A program made the translations under genes and the position numbers. From Gigaspora rosea (taxonomy: Eukaryota; Glomeromycota; Glomeromycetes; Diversisporales; Gigasporaceae): a stretch of 64,000 nt of DNA. How positions within the stretch are numbered: the stretch's first letter is position 1; every line of letters begins with the position of its first letter. This document shows, in pieces, positions 1 to 10,452 of this stretch. The DNA lies in the NCBI GenBank assembly GCA_003550325.1, contig QKWP01000355.1:9061-73060 (forward strand), read 5' to 3'. The notes under the pieces are model-generated. The model did not search any database, was not told where the DNA came from, and worked only from the letters and a program-made list of their open reading frames with translations.

Positions 1-420
1 TTTTCGTTTTTGTTTTTTTTGTTATTTTTTCGGGTTTGTTTTTTGTTTTTTGTTTGTTTTTTTATTTATTTTTTTTATTTTATTTTATTTATTCCTTACT
101 TCTTTCAGAACTTTGCAAGAAAACAACCTAACTTTCTGGCACTTTGCAAGAAGTAGCGATATAAGCGAATATAAATGAATATAAGCGAATATGAGCGAAT
201 ATAAAGAATATAATAGTTTATTTTTTTGTTTTTATTGTTTTAATTTTTTTTGGTTTCGTTTTTTTTGGATTTATTTTTTTTATTTTTTTTATAATAATAT
301 ATAATATATGTAATAGTTAAAATATAATATACAAGTGTTTGTGGGGGCACCGGCGGCGCCCCCTTAGAGAACACATTTTTAAAACAGTAAAAGGCCCCAA
401 AAAAATTAGCATCATAGTGA
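1..420. repeat. T-rich low-complexity sequence with a short tandem repeat
   Basis: The first 300 bases are runs of T with G and C interruptions. At about 158-206 a degenerate repeat of roughly 12 bp (ATAAGCGAATATAA-type) occurs about four times. A short GC-rich patch near 343-363 stands out from the AT-rich surroundings. I see no gene here. Confidence 0.6.
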
Positions 421-1004
421 TTTCGTTAGTATGGCATATACGTCATAGCCGTAATGTCATAGTAGTTACTTCTGTACTTTCTTAAGTATAGACCAAATTT
501 GGTTATCATCGATCGCACCTTATTTAGTACTGATCGCCAATATAATTATTTTAGATTCTTATTTTAATTTGATCTAGAAATATTACAGTATTACAGTTAC
601 TTCGAGCTTTTTAATAAGTTGGGCAAAAATTGGTCAACCGGGCAAATCAGCACGTGCCGCTTCGTGGCGTGTCAGCCAATCATTTGCCCGGTTGAGGCAA
701 TTTACCAAAATTTGCAACAATTTATGATCATGATTGGTAGGGGGTAGTCGGATAAAAAGAGTTTGCAGAATAATGAATATTACAGTATGTAGAAAAATAT
801 AAGATATATATATAATATTAAATATATAAAATAAAATAAATAAATAAAAAAAAAAATTAAATTAAAAATGCGAAGCAGAAAATTAAATTATTATACTATA
901 AATTTTGTCAGAAATTATGTATAATTTTATTTATTTTGTTTATTTGTTTTAAATACATACATATAAATAAAATAATACAGATATTTAAATATTACGCAGA
1001 TCAA
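421..1004. other. Intergenic, with a small GC-rich hairpin at 636-696
   Basis: No gene is visible. At about 636-696 the sequence AACCGGGCAAAT is repeated in inverted form (ATTTGCCCGGTT) around CACGTGCCGC/GTGGCGTG, making a compact hairpin. Fragments of the same sequence recur near the right end of the window: ACCGGGCAAATTACC near 62956, and ACAATTTATGATTGGTAGGG near 63265 against a diverged copy near 718. This suggests one dispersed element family. Confidence 0.45.
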
Positions 1005-1365
1005 TATGGTTTGAGCGAGCAAAATAGTATGTTACAGACCGATTTTTAAAATCTGTACCATACTGATCTGGTGTTATATATTAGCATTAGGGTTAGGAAT
1101 TATATAGCTGATCAGTATGGTATGGTTTTTAAAAATCGGCTTGTACCATACCGGTATTGCGAATATCAGTATGGTATGATATACCTGATCAGTATGGTAT
1201 GGATGCAATTTTATCAAACCGTACCATACTGAACTGCATAAATATAGTCAAAATAGTATTTAAAAATTGTACCATACTGATCTGCTATTATATTAAATCT
1301 ATATATTAGCTGAAAAGTACAGTGCGATTTGATAAAATCCACACCATACCATACTATACGGATAT
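1005..1365. repeat. Array of the GATCAGTATGGTA motif in both orientations
   Basis: The 13-15 bp motif GATCAGTATGGTA, or its complement TACCATACTGATC, occurs about eight times in both orientations. It is separated by spacers containing TTTTATCAAA or TTTAAAAATC. The alternating orientation gives many small hairpins. It resembles the subterminal repeats of a non-autonomous DNA transposon more than a simple tandem repeat. No coding potential. Confidence 0.6.
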
Positions 1366-1394
1366 GGTAACTATACAATGAAATTGACAGGACG

Positions 1395-1700
1395 TATGAT
1401 CGAATTTCCTGTAACGTGACTTTTCGGCATCAATTGTCTCTGAGAAAAAAATTGATTTCGTTAGGGTTTGGGTCCACGTTGGTGGTTGGAAGGAGCATTA
1501 TATAGCAAAATTGTGCAAGAAAACTTTTTGTTAGGCCAGAAAGATGATTTCTAGTATAAATCTTACGATAAATACGATTTTTGCAAATCAAACAAATTTC
1601 TTTACGTTACTCCTGATCCTGATTTTAATTGGCTAATTGACGTCAGAATATAACGTGACCGGTAAAATTGTTCAAGCATTGATTCTTTCATTTTTGATAT
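1395..1700. repeat. Diverged MITE-like core shared with the element at 29213-29718
   Basis: The stretch TTAGGGTTTGGGTCC, followed by an AAGGAGCATTATATAGCAAAATTGT-like segment, a GAAAACTTTTTGTTAG-like segment, then TTTCTAGTATAAATCTTACG, parallels the same order of words at about 29500-29630 inside a MITE with clear ends. Terminal inverted repeats are not obvious here. This is probably an old relative of that family. Confidence 0.3.
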
Positions 1701-1861
1701 ATTATCAAAATTGAATGTTAATATCTACAATAAAAAAAAATTAGTATGATAAAAATATTGAAAATATATCATGTGTAAAAACTTATATTAAAGATACCTA
1801 GTCCACTTATCAATTATTCAAGGGAACAAATATAACGATAAAAATTGTAAAAATTGTATAG

Positions 1862-2064
1862 CCACCAGATACGTATGGTATGGATTTTATCAAAACGTAC
1901 TATACTGTTCTGCTAATATATATATATTAATATAATAGCAGATCAATATGGTACAGTTTGATAAAATTCTATCCATACCATACTGATCTGGCATGTCGAA
2001 CCATACTGATATTCTATAATCCCGTACCATACTGTTAGTTCATTCGTACTATACTGTTGGCTGT
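1862..2064. repeat. Second array of the GATCAGTATGGTA motif
   Basis: The motif of 1005-1365 reappears at least six times in both orientations, including AGCAGATCAATATGGTAC and CCATACCATACTGATCTGG around a TTTGATAAAATT spacer. The two arrays flank the MITE-like core at 1395-1700, so 1005-2064 may be one element with repeated termini. Confidence 0.55.
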
Positions 2065-2256
2065 AATTTCTAAAAAATCACAATATCATAGTAATGATTA
2101 GCAACAATGATAAACTAATGCAAAAAAAAAAAAAAGGTTAAAGCAAAAAGTTCTTTGAACTATGTGCTCTGTACCTTATATGACTCAACAATAAGCACGT
2201 TCGATCAGTTATAAATACCGGTTATATTTTTCGCTATGTTGTAGAAACTATTTCAG

Positions 2257-2316
2257 CAATGAATTTTGATATGAAACCACTGAAATACCTTAGTGGTTTC
2301 ATATCAAAATTCATTG
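2257..2316. repeat. Perfect 25-bp inverted repeat (hairpin)
   Basis: The arms at 2257-2281 and 2292-2316 are perfect complements (left arm begins CAATGAATTTTGATATGAAA) with a 10-base loop. It is a simple foldback with no associated gene. Confidence 0.85.
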
Positions 2317-2319
2317 ATG

Positions 2320-3342
2320 AAATATTAATATTAATTCCAGCACAATTTTGACATATTTTGACTCACAATGAGACGCTAGGCGCCAATAATTACGACTGTA
2401 ACCACATTATTTGATAAACTCGTTACGAAAGACAATTGTAAGCACCTGTGGATTTACCAGCTAAGTATATACCTTCACCAATATCTTTTCTCTGTTTTAA
2501 GCCCATGTACTAATAATGCCTTTATTTTTGATCTAAGTTCCAATAAAAATCTAAAAAAGTTTTATATAGTAAACTTTTATTTAGCTAACAAGACGACAAA
2601 ACCGCTTTTTAAGCTCCGAATTAACACAAAGATAACAGTGTTAACTTACATTATATCAAAGCAAGTAATGTTTTTTTAGCTCTCATCTAATTTAATAAAG
2701 AAGGCTTCTCGCACGGGATTATCTAGGATTATCTAAGCTAGGGTTCTAAACTAACTATTCGAAAACTTCTTAGCAACTAAGAATTATTAAAAAAAATTTT
2801 TTTGTAAAACGTATAATAGCCAAACAAATTCGAGAATTGATGCGTAGATCATTCTAGAATCTGATTCCTAATTCGGTATATTCTCTGACTGAACTGAAGT
2901 AATGTTTGCATCACAGTACGTACATTCAACGGGTGATCTTTGACCATTTATACCATCTCATTTTTATACGTGCAAAATGATTGGTGAAAATGTAGGTGAC
3001 ACTCGTGACGGGTGTATCATTTTATAATAATAGGATAATAAAAAAAAATTTTATATTAAATAGCAAAAACTTGTGAATATTGTATATTTAATAAATTAAA
3101 ATATTATATAATAACAATAAATAAATAAAAATTTATAATTAAATTGCGAAAACTTGTGAAAACCTGTAAAATATTCAAAAAGCATGATTATGTGAATATA
3201 ATAATTATTAATTGATATTATTCAGATATATATCGATAAAATCGATATATATTGTTATATATCGATTACTATCACTATTAATTATAATCGATATATCGAT
3301 ATATATCGATACCCATCACCCCTGACGATTACTATCGATAGT
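2320..3342. other. Intergenic; ATCGATATAT palindromes near 3220-3345
   Basis: No gene seen from 2320 to about 3200. From about 3222 to 3345 the words ATCGATATAT and CGATAGTAAT repeat on both strands, giving several small palindromes directly upstream of the LINE fragment. Confidence 0.4.
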
Positions 3343-3882
3343 AATGAAAGAAGAAAGACTAAAAACCTTCAAAGTCAAAAAACACTAACCCACAAATTAC
3401 CCACGTTACAAACACTCTACAACAGAAAACCAGACATATACCCAAATTACAGATGCCCACTGTGCCAACAATCAGTTAATGACACAACATATTGGCTAAT
3501 ATGCCCCAAAAACAAAACAACACTCAATGGCATAATAAACATAACTCTAACAAAAATATCAATCAAAGAAAAAAGCTCACTACAATACAAAGAAAACTAT
3601 ATAAATAACTTCATCAAAACTTATATCACTAACAAAGTCCCATTAGTAGCAATAACCTCTTCTATACTATACCCTACCACAAGCCAAACCAAGTCAATTC
3701 ACATAACACCGAAATTTTACTACACCATCATCAAGAAGATATACAAGAAAATTTGGATCAAAAACCGAATCAAAATCAATAAACTCACCCCATCCACAAT
3801 TCTTCCTAACAACTCTTCTCAAGAAACAAAAACTTACCTCACTAAATTTCAACAACTGGTCATATACCTTCATTTACAGTAA
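3343..3882 (+). pseudogene. 3' fragment of a LINE reverse-transcriptase ORF (zinc-knuckle C-terminus)
   Basis: An open frame of 179 codons without an obvious start runs to TAA at 3880-3882. Its translation carries CPLCQQ, then DTTYWLICP 12 residues on. This C-x2-C ... H/Y ... C pattern is typical of the zinc-binding tail that ends ORF2 of many non-LTR retrotransposons (family knowledge), and a similar tail is visible in the larger LINE near 14890-14940. The residue before LICP is Tyr/Trp rather than His, so the motif is diverged. The reverse-transcriptase core is missing: this is a 5'-truncated copy, the usual outcome of failed target-primed reverse transcription. An A-rich tail at about 4045-4090 likely marks the 3' end. 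Confidence 0.65.
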
Positions 3883-4261
3883 CACATCACCTAACATAAT
3901 TAATATATAATCCAGAGGTCTTTGACCAATCTGGTAAAGATTAGGTCTAAAGTAAAGTAGCTTTATCCTCCCTTCTCCTTATGAAATATAACTTTACAAA
4001 ATTTGTATTTTTTTATATTTTTATTAATAAACGGAACAGAGGAAAGACCTCTTTTTTAAAAAAATAAAAAATAAAAAAAATAAAAATAACGAGTTATAAT
4101 AACAAGTTATAACAAAGTAAATGCATAGTATTGCTTGTCCAAAGCTAAATATTTATATAAATATAATACTTAAAAAAGTTTGCTATTTACTAAATAAAAA
4201 CATAGCATTGTTTGTCTAAAACAATTTTATTTCTTGTACTATAAATTTTATATATATTTTA

Positions 4262-5420
4262 ATTTATGAAATTAATAATAACTTTTGATCTACTAGTCTG
4301 TTTTGGATGATTTAACTATCAAAATGTTTGTCTTGATAAGACAATTCCAACAAATCCAAAATCATTAAAATCCAATCACAGGATCCCAAGATCATTCATC
4401 ACTAAGTAAATTTTTTTACTATTGAATAACTTTTAATCCACTGGGCTGTTTTAATGATTTAACTATAAAATGTTCGTCTCAGTGAGACAAACATTTTGGT
4501 GGTTAAATTATCCAAAATAGCTCAGTGGATCAAAAGTTATTCAATAGTAAAAAAATTTACTTAGTAATAAACAATTTTGGGATCCTGTAATTAGGGTTGT
4601 AAAAAATATTATACGGTATAAGGGCGCTGACATTTATTACCTAATATTCATTTACTATAGGGACTTACCCCCACCCCCAGGTAAGATCTATAAATAGAAT
4701 TTTAGCCAATCAAATTTAACTAAGGTAAGATTTTTCTTGACCCCCCACCCCCTAAAATATTACCTAATAAATGTCAGCGCCCTAATAACATTGGTTAATA
4801 TACCATATAATAACCGTTATTATACCATCAATTTTTGGTATAATTGGTATAATATTGGTATAATATAAATTAACCAATAAAATTTAATTATATTAATTAA
4901 TAATACTAACTGCTAATAATTNACTAAGTAAATTTCTTTACTATTGAATAACTTTTAATCTATTTGGTTATATTAATTAATAATACTAACTGCTAATAAT
5001 TTAAAGATCCTAATGATCTCTTATAGAAGCTAATATGTAGTAAATAAGATACTAGAACTGATCAAGAAACAAATTTTAAGGAAAATAATTGTGGTAACAG
5101 TAATAACGATGAATTTTTTGTGGGAATTGACAGCCAATGAAATGTAAAATCTAATAATATTATACTGTTATATGAAAATAAATTCTGATTTAAATCATGT
5201 GTTATTATCCGTTATTATACCGTTATTATACCGTTATTATACCGTATAATAACCAGTTATTATACCAAAAATATATTATACTGTATAATTACATCCCTAC
5301 CTGTAATTGGATTTTAACAATTTTGGACTTGTTTGAATTGTCTCATCGAGATGAACATTTTGATAGTTAAATTATTCAAAACGGACTAGTAGATCAAAAG
5401 TTATTATCAATTTCATAAAT
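4262..5420. repeat. Nested foldback (hairpin) complex
   Basis: The outer arms (about 4262-4420 and 5290-5420) are inverted copies containing CTACTAGTC and TGTTTTGGATGATTTAAC. Nested inside are a hairpin at about 4390-4580 (arms ACTAAGTAAATTTTTTTACT) and one at 4621-4783 (19-bp arms, AGGGCGCTGACATTTATTA). Stretches of GTTATTATACCGTATAATAACC at 4795-4880 and 5205-5290 also pair. An ambiguous base (N) lies at 4922 beside a 34-bp direct repeat (4888-4921 and 4968-5001). No gene. Confidence 0.65.
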
Positions 5421-5571
5421 TGGCCAATTAAAAATAATTTAAAAATCATATGAATGGACAGACGGAAAATGCAAAGTTGTGTTTTTGATATTTTAATATG
5501 TGATGCATCAAGAAAGTAACTTTTGTATTATGATATGTAGAAAATAAAGGTCCTTCGCTTCCTCCTAGAGA

Positions 5572-5741
5572 TTGGAACCGGTTTTAAATATTCGAGTTTA
5601 TCACATCTAAATTCGAGTTTATCACACCAAAATTCGAGTTTATCACATCAACTATTAATAAATGACGTGATAAACTCGAATTTTGGTGTGATAAACTCGA
5701 ATTTAGATGTGATAAACTCGAATATTTAAAACCGGTTCCAA
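5572..5741. repeat. Perfect 75-bp palindrome with three TTCGAGTTTATCACA repeats per arm
   Basis: Positions 5572-5646 and 5667-5741 are perfect inverted copies around a 20-base loop. Each arm contains three copies of TTCGAGTTTATCACA at about 18-bp spacing and ends in TTGGAACCGGTTTTAAATA. Complete arm identity implies recent origin or gene conversion. It could be the folded end of a transposon or a locus transcribed into a long hairpin RNA; the sequence does not decide. Confidence 0.85.
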
Positions 5742-5886
5742 CTTCTACTTCCTCCAGACAATAATTTATAATAAAAATAACTCTTTTTTAAAACAGAAAA
5801 AAGGTTTATAGTGAAATTAATACTACAGAATTGATTGCTTCAATAAAATTTATACTATTCTTAATATTTCTATGATATTTTTCTAA

Positions 5887-6737
5887 TTGATAATCCGCCT
5901 GTCAAGTAAAGAATGGCGAAATATGGCGTTCTTCTATCTAAAATTTTTTTATACTAAGTTAACGATACATGTCCACTAATTGAAAGTTATAGAGCTCGTC
6001 GAGGCACATCTAACGGTGGTTAAATCATCCAAATCGGCCCAGTGGATGGCAAAATATTGTCAAAAAACGATTGGCCGACTATATAAAATCCCGTGACGGA
6101 AATTACATATGAAAATCACATGATTCGAAATGCAGCGTGCACCCATCTAAAACTTTTTTTCTTACTATGCTAACGAAATATGTTGATTAATTGAAATTGT
6201 AGAGCTCGTCAAGATGCATCTAATGGTGTTTAGATCATCCAAATCGGCCCAGTGGATGGTGAGATATCGTCGAAAAACGATTGGCCATGTAACCAATATA
6301 AGTTTACATAGAGATTTTATATAGTTGGCCAATCGTTTTTCAACGATATCTTACTATTCACTAGGCCGATTTGGATGATCTAACCACCATTAGATGCGTC
6401 TTGACGAGCTCTACAACTTTCAATTAATCGACATGTTTCATTAGCATAGTAAGAAAAAAAGTTTTAGATGGCGCACGCCGCATTTCGGATCATGTGATTT
6501 TCATATGTAATTTCAGTGTAATTTCCGTCACGGATTTTATATAGTCAGCCAATCGTTTTTCGACGATATCTCACCATCCACAAGACCGATTTGGATGATC
6601 TAACCACCGTTAGATGCGCCTCGATGAGCTCTACAACTTTCAATTAGTGGACATGTATCATTAACTTAGTAAGAAAAAAACTTTAGATGGAAGAACGCCA
6701 CATTTCGCCATTCTTTACTTGATAGGCGGATTATCAA
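5887..6737. mobile_element. Foldback element with long inverted repeats, flanked by CTAA
   Basis: The 5' end TTGATAATCCGCCTGTCAAG and the 3' end (its near-complement, ending GGCGGATTATCAA) bound about 850 bp that are inverted almost throughout. Each arm holds two related half-units, each ending near AACGATTGGCC and containing GAGCTCGTC and GGATGATTTAACCACC. CTAA sits directly outside both ends (5883-5886 and 6738-6741) and may be a 4-bp target duplication. There is no coding capacity. The GGATGATTTAAC word is shared with hairpins at 4262-5420 and 62490-62946. Confidence 0.7.
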
Positions 6738-6941
6738 CTAATACTAATATTTAAAAATTATACTAAAAAAAGATCTACATACACTCTCTTCAGTACACAT
6801 AAGTTTGGAGTAGAGTAAACTCGACTTTATACATACAAAAAAGCAAACAATGACAAAGAAATAAAGAGCAAACGGGGCTAGTCCCCTTAAGAACAAAAAA
6901 AAAATCATAGCGAGTTCGACGATGCTATTTTTTCCCAGGAA

Positions 6942-7336
6942 ATGGCGCCGAAAAAACCTAAAATTGAAAAAGTGAAAAATAACAACAACAAAAAAAAAAT
7001 AAACAAAGAGAATAGGTCGACAATAATACAGAAGAAAACACAAGTGCTTTCACAGCCTGCGACTATTAAAAATGATACTAAGGTCTTTTTGAAAATAACA
7101 ACCAACAATACTCTTTTACGAGATAGTTAGGAACCATCTTGGCACGACAAAGTAGAACAGGAAGTTAATGCACTTAAAGATATCACGAATACCCAAACTC
7201 TTTCTATAGAACCACAAAACGCCCTAAAAACTGAACAACCTATCCCAGGCCCCTCAATGACCACGTCCAGCATGGAAGTAGTCACAAACATAGCTGTGGA
7301 ACAAAAGAAAATGATAGAAGAAGGTGCACTTTCGGA
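6942..7336 (+). pseudogene. LINE ORF1, 5' part, interrupted
   Basis: Begins ATG at 6942 (MAPKKPKIEKVK), a basic low-complexity N-terminus typical of LINE ORF1 proteins. An in-frame TAG after 62 codons (7128-7130) breaks it. The same frame continues (PSWHDKVEQEV...) to the pogo insertion at 7337. The frame resumes beyond that element at 10453, with the reading phase preserved once one TA of the duplication is ignored. It is therefore the 5' part of the same ORF1 that ends at 11837. Confidence 0.7.
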
Positions 7337-7793
7337 TACCGTATAGACCCGAAATAAAGCTCAGGGGCGTTATTTCGAAATTCGGGCCCCTTAAAATAGC
7401 ATATATGACCTCAAATTAACGCCCATGCGCGCCCCCGAATTAACGCGCACCCTGCCCCGACCATAAAAACTTTTTTCTTTTAATAAGCACTTTTACCAGT
7501 ACCGATACCCAAATATATTCGTAACCTCCATAAATGCTCCCTTGTTCTTATTGTCACGTTGTTGCGCTTATAGAGACAGACCATCGTTAAATTGTGCATT
7601 AATAAAAATAAATAAAAGTGCTGCATTTCGCTCTTTTCGGCATAACTTTATTCTCATCACTAAATAATAAATATTTTTAATTAATCAACATGTTATTTAT
7701 TGATTCACATGTCAATTTCGAATTGACAAAAATCAATAAATGACGCACAATATTTATTGCAGTTTGATAATTTCGATTAATTTTTTTGTTAAA

Positions 7794-7906
7794 ATGATTG
7801 TGATTGCGATCGCGATGCTAAAGCCAGCCAATTTATCATGAGTGTCAAGCTCATGTTTATGATAAATTAGCCAGTTTTTAGCAATCGCGATCGCAATCAC
7901 AATCAT
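7794..7906. repeat. Imperfect inverted repeat inside the pogo element
   Basis: The arms share GATTGTGATTGCGATCGCGAT and a segment complementary to GGCTAATTTATCAT, with a loop near 7843-7850. Relative to the minus-strand transposase it is downstream, so it could be a second small insertion or a 3' structure. Confidence 0.6.
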
Positions 7907-8239
7907 ATAATCATAAAAAAAATTAATCATACGATAAATTTATTTTCAGTATGAAAGGCGAATTCTACCATCACCAATAATTTTATATCGATATATAATG
8001 TAATACACGATACAGTAAGCAAAGAATTTTTTCATTATAGCTTTATTAATATCTAAATGCCGTCCAATTTTATTGTTGCAAAAATATTAAATTTTTCAAA
8101 AAACAACTCCGAAATAGAAAAAAAAGATCAATTGCGCAGATTTTTTGTAATGAAAAAATTAAAAAAAAAAATTTAATAAATGACGGCCTTATTTTCATCC
8201 TTTCGGGTCAATTCTATATTTGGACTGTCAAAAAATTGT

Positions 8240-9679
8240 TCAATTATCTAAATCCACCATATTTTCAAGATCAATATCTATAATACTTTCAAGATCAAAA
8301 TTTGGTTCATTTTCGTAAAGGTTATCATCATAAAGTGCATCAACATAAAGTTCATCATCATCACCTGATTCACTATCTGCATCCTCTGCATTATTCTCAT
8401 TATCCTCATCAAAATTCATCCTATCATTATCATCAAAATTCACCTCATCCATACGGTTTGCAACAATAGCCTGGAGACGATTTGACATTTTGTAATCTTC
8501 GCTGCCATCAGGGTTAAGTGCAAGCCCGGCTGCTTCAAAGGATCTAACCAACAGATTCACATCAAGTTCTTTCCAAGTTTCGGAAACCCATTCAGAAACC
8601 AATTCATAAGATGCTTTTTTTCGGTTTCCCTTCACAGTAAACCCGCCTTTTCCTTCGTCCATCCATTTTTCCCATCTTTGCCTCATCCCATTCTTGAAGG
8701 GCTTGTTTACTGAAACATCGGGTGGTTGTAAAACGCATGTTGTTCCACCGGGGATCTCCAAGACATCCAAACCTTCCATGTTTAAAGCTTTAGTAACATC
8801 ATCACGGATGTGACTACGATGACGGTCAACGAATATTACGCCCTTATTTTTAAAGAACCCATTTGGTCTTGCTCTAATAACCCGAGGAATATAAGTTGAG
8901 ATCATTAGATCTCCTTTCATATTTGCACATGGCGCCGTTGCTACTACGACATCTCGAGGGAATTTACCCTTTGGTTTTTTTTTTAATTTAAAGATCACAG
9001 TGGGTGGAAGTTTTTCACCAGATGCGATATAGCCCAAAACTACTGTAAACCGTAATTTGTCATTTCCTGTAGTCTTGATCGGCACTTCACGAACTCCTTC
9101 AAAATCAATTGTTGCATTTCGGGGCATATCAAACCACATGGGCGTTTCGTCAAAGGAAAGAATAAATTTTTTTTCGATATTTTTTGTTTTTTCACGTGAG
9201 GTTTGAAGGAAGTTCTTGACAATCAAAGGCATATCTTCCGGAAGCTTTTGTGTGAGTTGTGTTCTAATGCGTTTTACCAACTTATGTCGTCTCTTAAAAC
9301 GTTCAACCCAACCGTGAGAAAACTTGACATCCTCAAGATTTAGAGCTTTTCCTAATTCCTTGGCCTTGCGTACAATCATAGAAGTAGTAACTGCATTTCT
9401 TTCCTCTCACTTTTTTTGAATATAACCCAACAATTCTTTCTCCAGTTCAGGATACTTTGCTTTTCTACCACGACCAGCAAGAACACGTACTTGATTAATA
9501 TTCGAGTCTTTATCATTTCTAACTGCTTCAAATTTCTCTTTATCTTTTCTCCACTCTTGAACGCGTTTTCGATCAACTTTATAGAAAAGTGCTGCCTTTC
9601 GGTTGGAAGTAGCTTCTGCGTACGATATTGCATCAAGTTTAAATGCAACAGTATAACTTCGTTTAGAAGTAGTGCTCAT
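8240..9679 (-). pseudogene. Pogo/Tigger-like DDE transposase with one in-frame stop
   Basis: Start chosen at MSTTSKRSYTVAFKLDAI (9679), which fits the Brinker/pipsqueak-type helix-turn-helix that opens this family: AALFYKVDRKRVQEWRKDKE follows at about residues 31-50. A second, CENP-B-like helix-turn-helix (VKFSHGWVERFKRRHKL) comes next, then the DDE_1 catalytic core. All three acidic positions are visible: LSFDETPMW, FVDRHRSH and LQPPDVSVNKPFK. The C-terminus is very acidic (D/E/N-rich). One TGA at 9407-9409 splits the otherwise continuous frame of about 480 codons. No frameshift was seen, so the copy was lost recently, or the stop is a sequencing error. The protein would bind the CCGTATAGACCC ends and cut at TA. 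Confidence 0.9.
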
Positions 9680-10452
9680 GATTATGATAAGTAAATTTGA
9701 ACGCGAATAAAAAAAGAGAAAAAAAATAAAAAATACCATTTTATCCAAAAATGAATCAGGGTAATATTATAGTTGGTAACTTCGTGATACAAAAAAGTTT
9801 ATTAAAAAAAAAATTCGATTGACCAACGAGCCGTTAGGGCCACAATGGCCATAGAGCCAGTGTCATATTATAGATAAATTCTTAACCACTATTTTTAACG
9901 CTTGAAGCACAAAAAAATAAAAATTTTTATTCAAAAAAAAAAAAAAAGGATACGGTGGTAATGTTATTGGTTACTTCGTGATATGGAAAGTTCTTTAAAG
10001 ATCAGTTGACCAACGAGTCGTTAGGGTCATAATGGCCCTAGAGCCGAGTCCTACTCAAGTTGGTCAACAAAATCAAGGTTTGGGATAACTTCGGAAAAGA
10101 GTTGATTTTTTTTTAAAAAATAATGTAAAAAAAAAAAAAAATAAAAAAAAAAAAAAAAATATATTAATTTTTTAAAAAAAAATTCGAGTATTTATATTTG
10201 ATGTAAGAATATCAAAAAACATAACCGGTTTATACATGAAAAATGCTGCAAGTTTTATTCGTATACGTTATATTACTAATTGAGGCTAAGTTCAGGTTTT
10301 ACTATGCAAGATATACATGCGCGTTATTTTGAAATTATTTAGGCTCTGAAAATCATCTCTTATTTCGAAATAACGCACATGGGCGTACTCGAAATAACGC
10401 GCAGGTCAATCAATTAACGCGCAGGTGGGCGTTATTTCGGGTCTATACGGTA

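Larger units (their letters stand above)
7339..10450 (-). mobile_element. Pogo/Tigger-type Tc1-mariner transposon, TA target duplication
   Basis: The left end CCGTATAGACCCGAAATAA and its exact complement at the right end bound 3112 bp. Both sides are flanked by TA (7337-7338 and 10451-10452), the target duplication of Tc1/mariner elements. Subterminal GCGCGTTATTTCG repeats occur at both ends. A single transposase gene lies inside on the minus strand. A hairpin at about 7794-7906 (GATTGCGATCGCGAT arms) lies in the 3' non-coding part. The element sits inside LINE ORF1, so it arrived after the LINE. Confidence 0.9.

Noticed and set aside
1005..2064. Iterated motif arrays as a replication origin
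   Set aside because: The alternating orientation and the MITE-like core fit a transposon better, and fungal chromosomal origins lack such iterons.
6744..7043. 99-codon minus-strand frame
   Set aside because: It is the antisense of the LINE leader and ORF1 start, with a Phe-rich composition caused by A-rich sense sequence.
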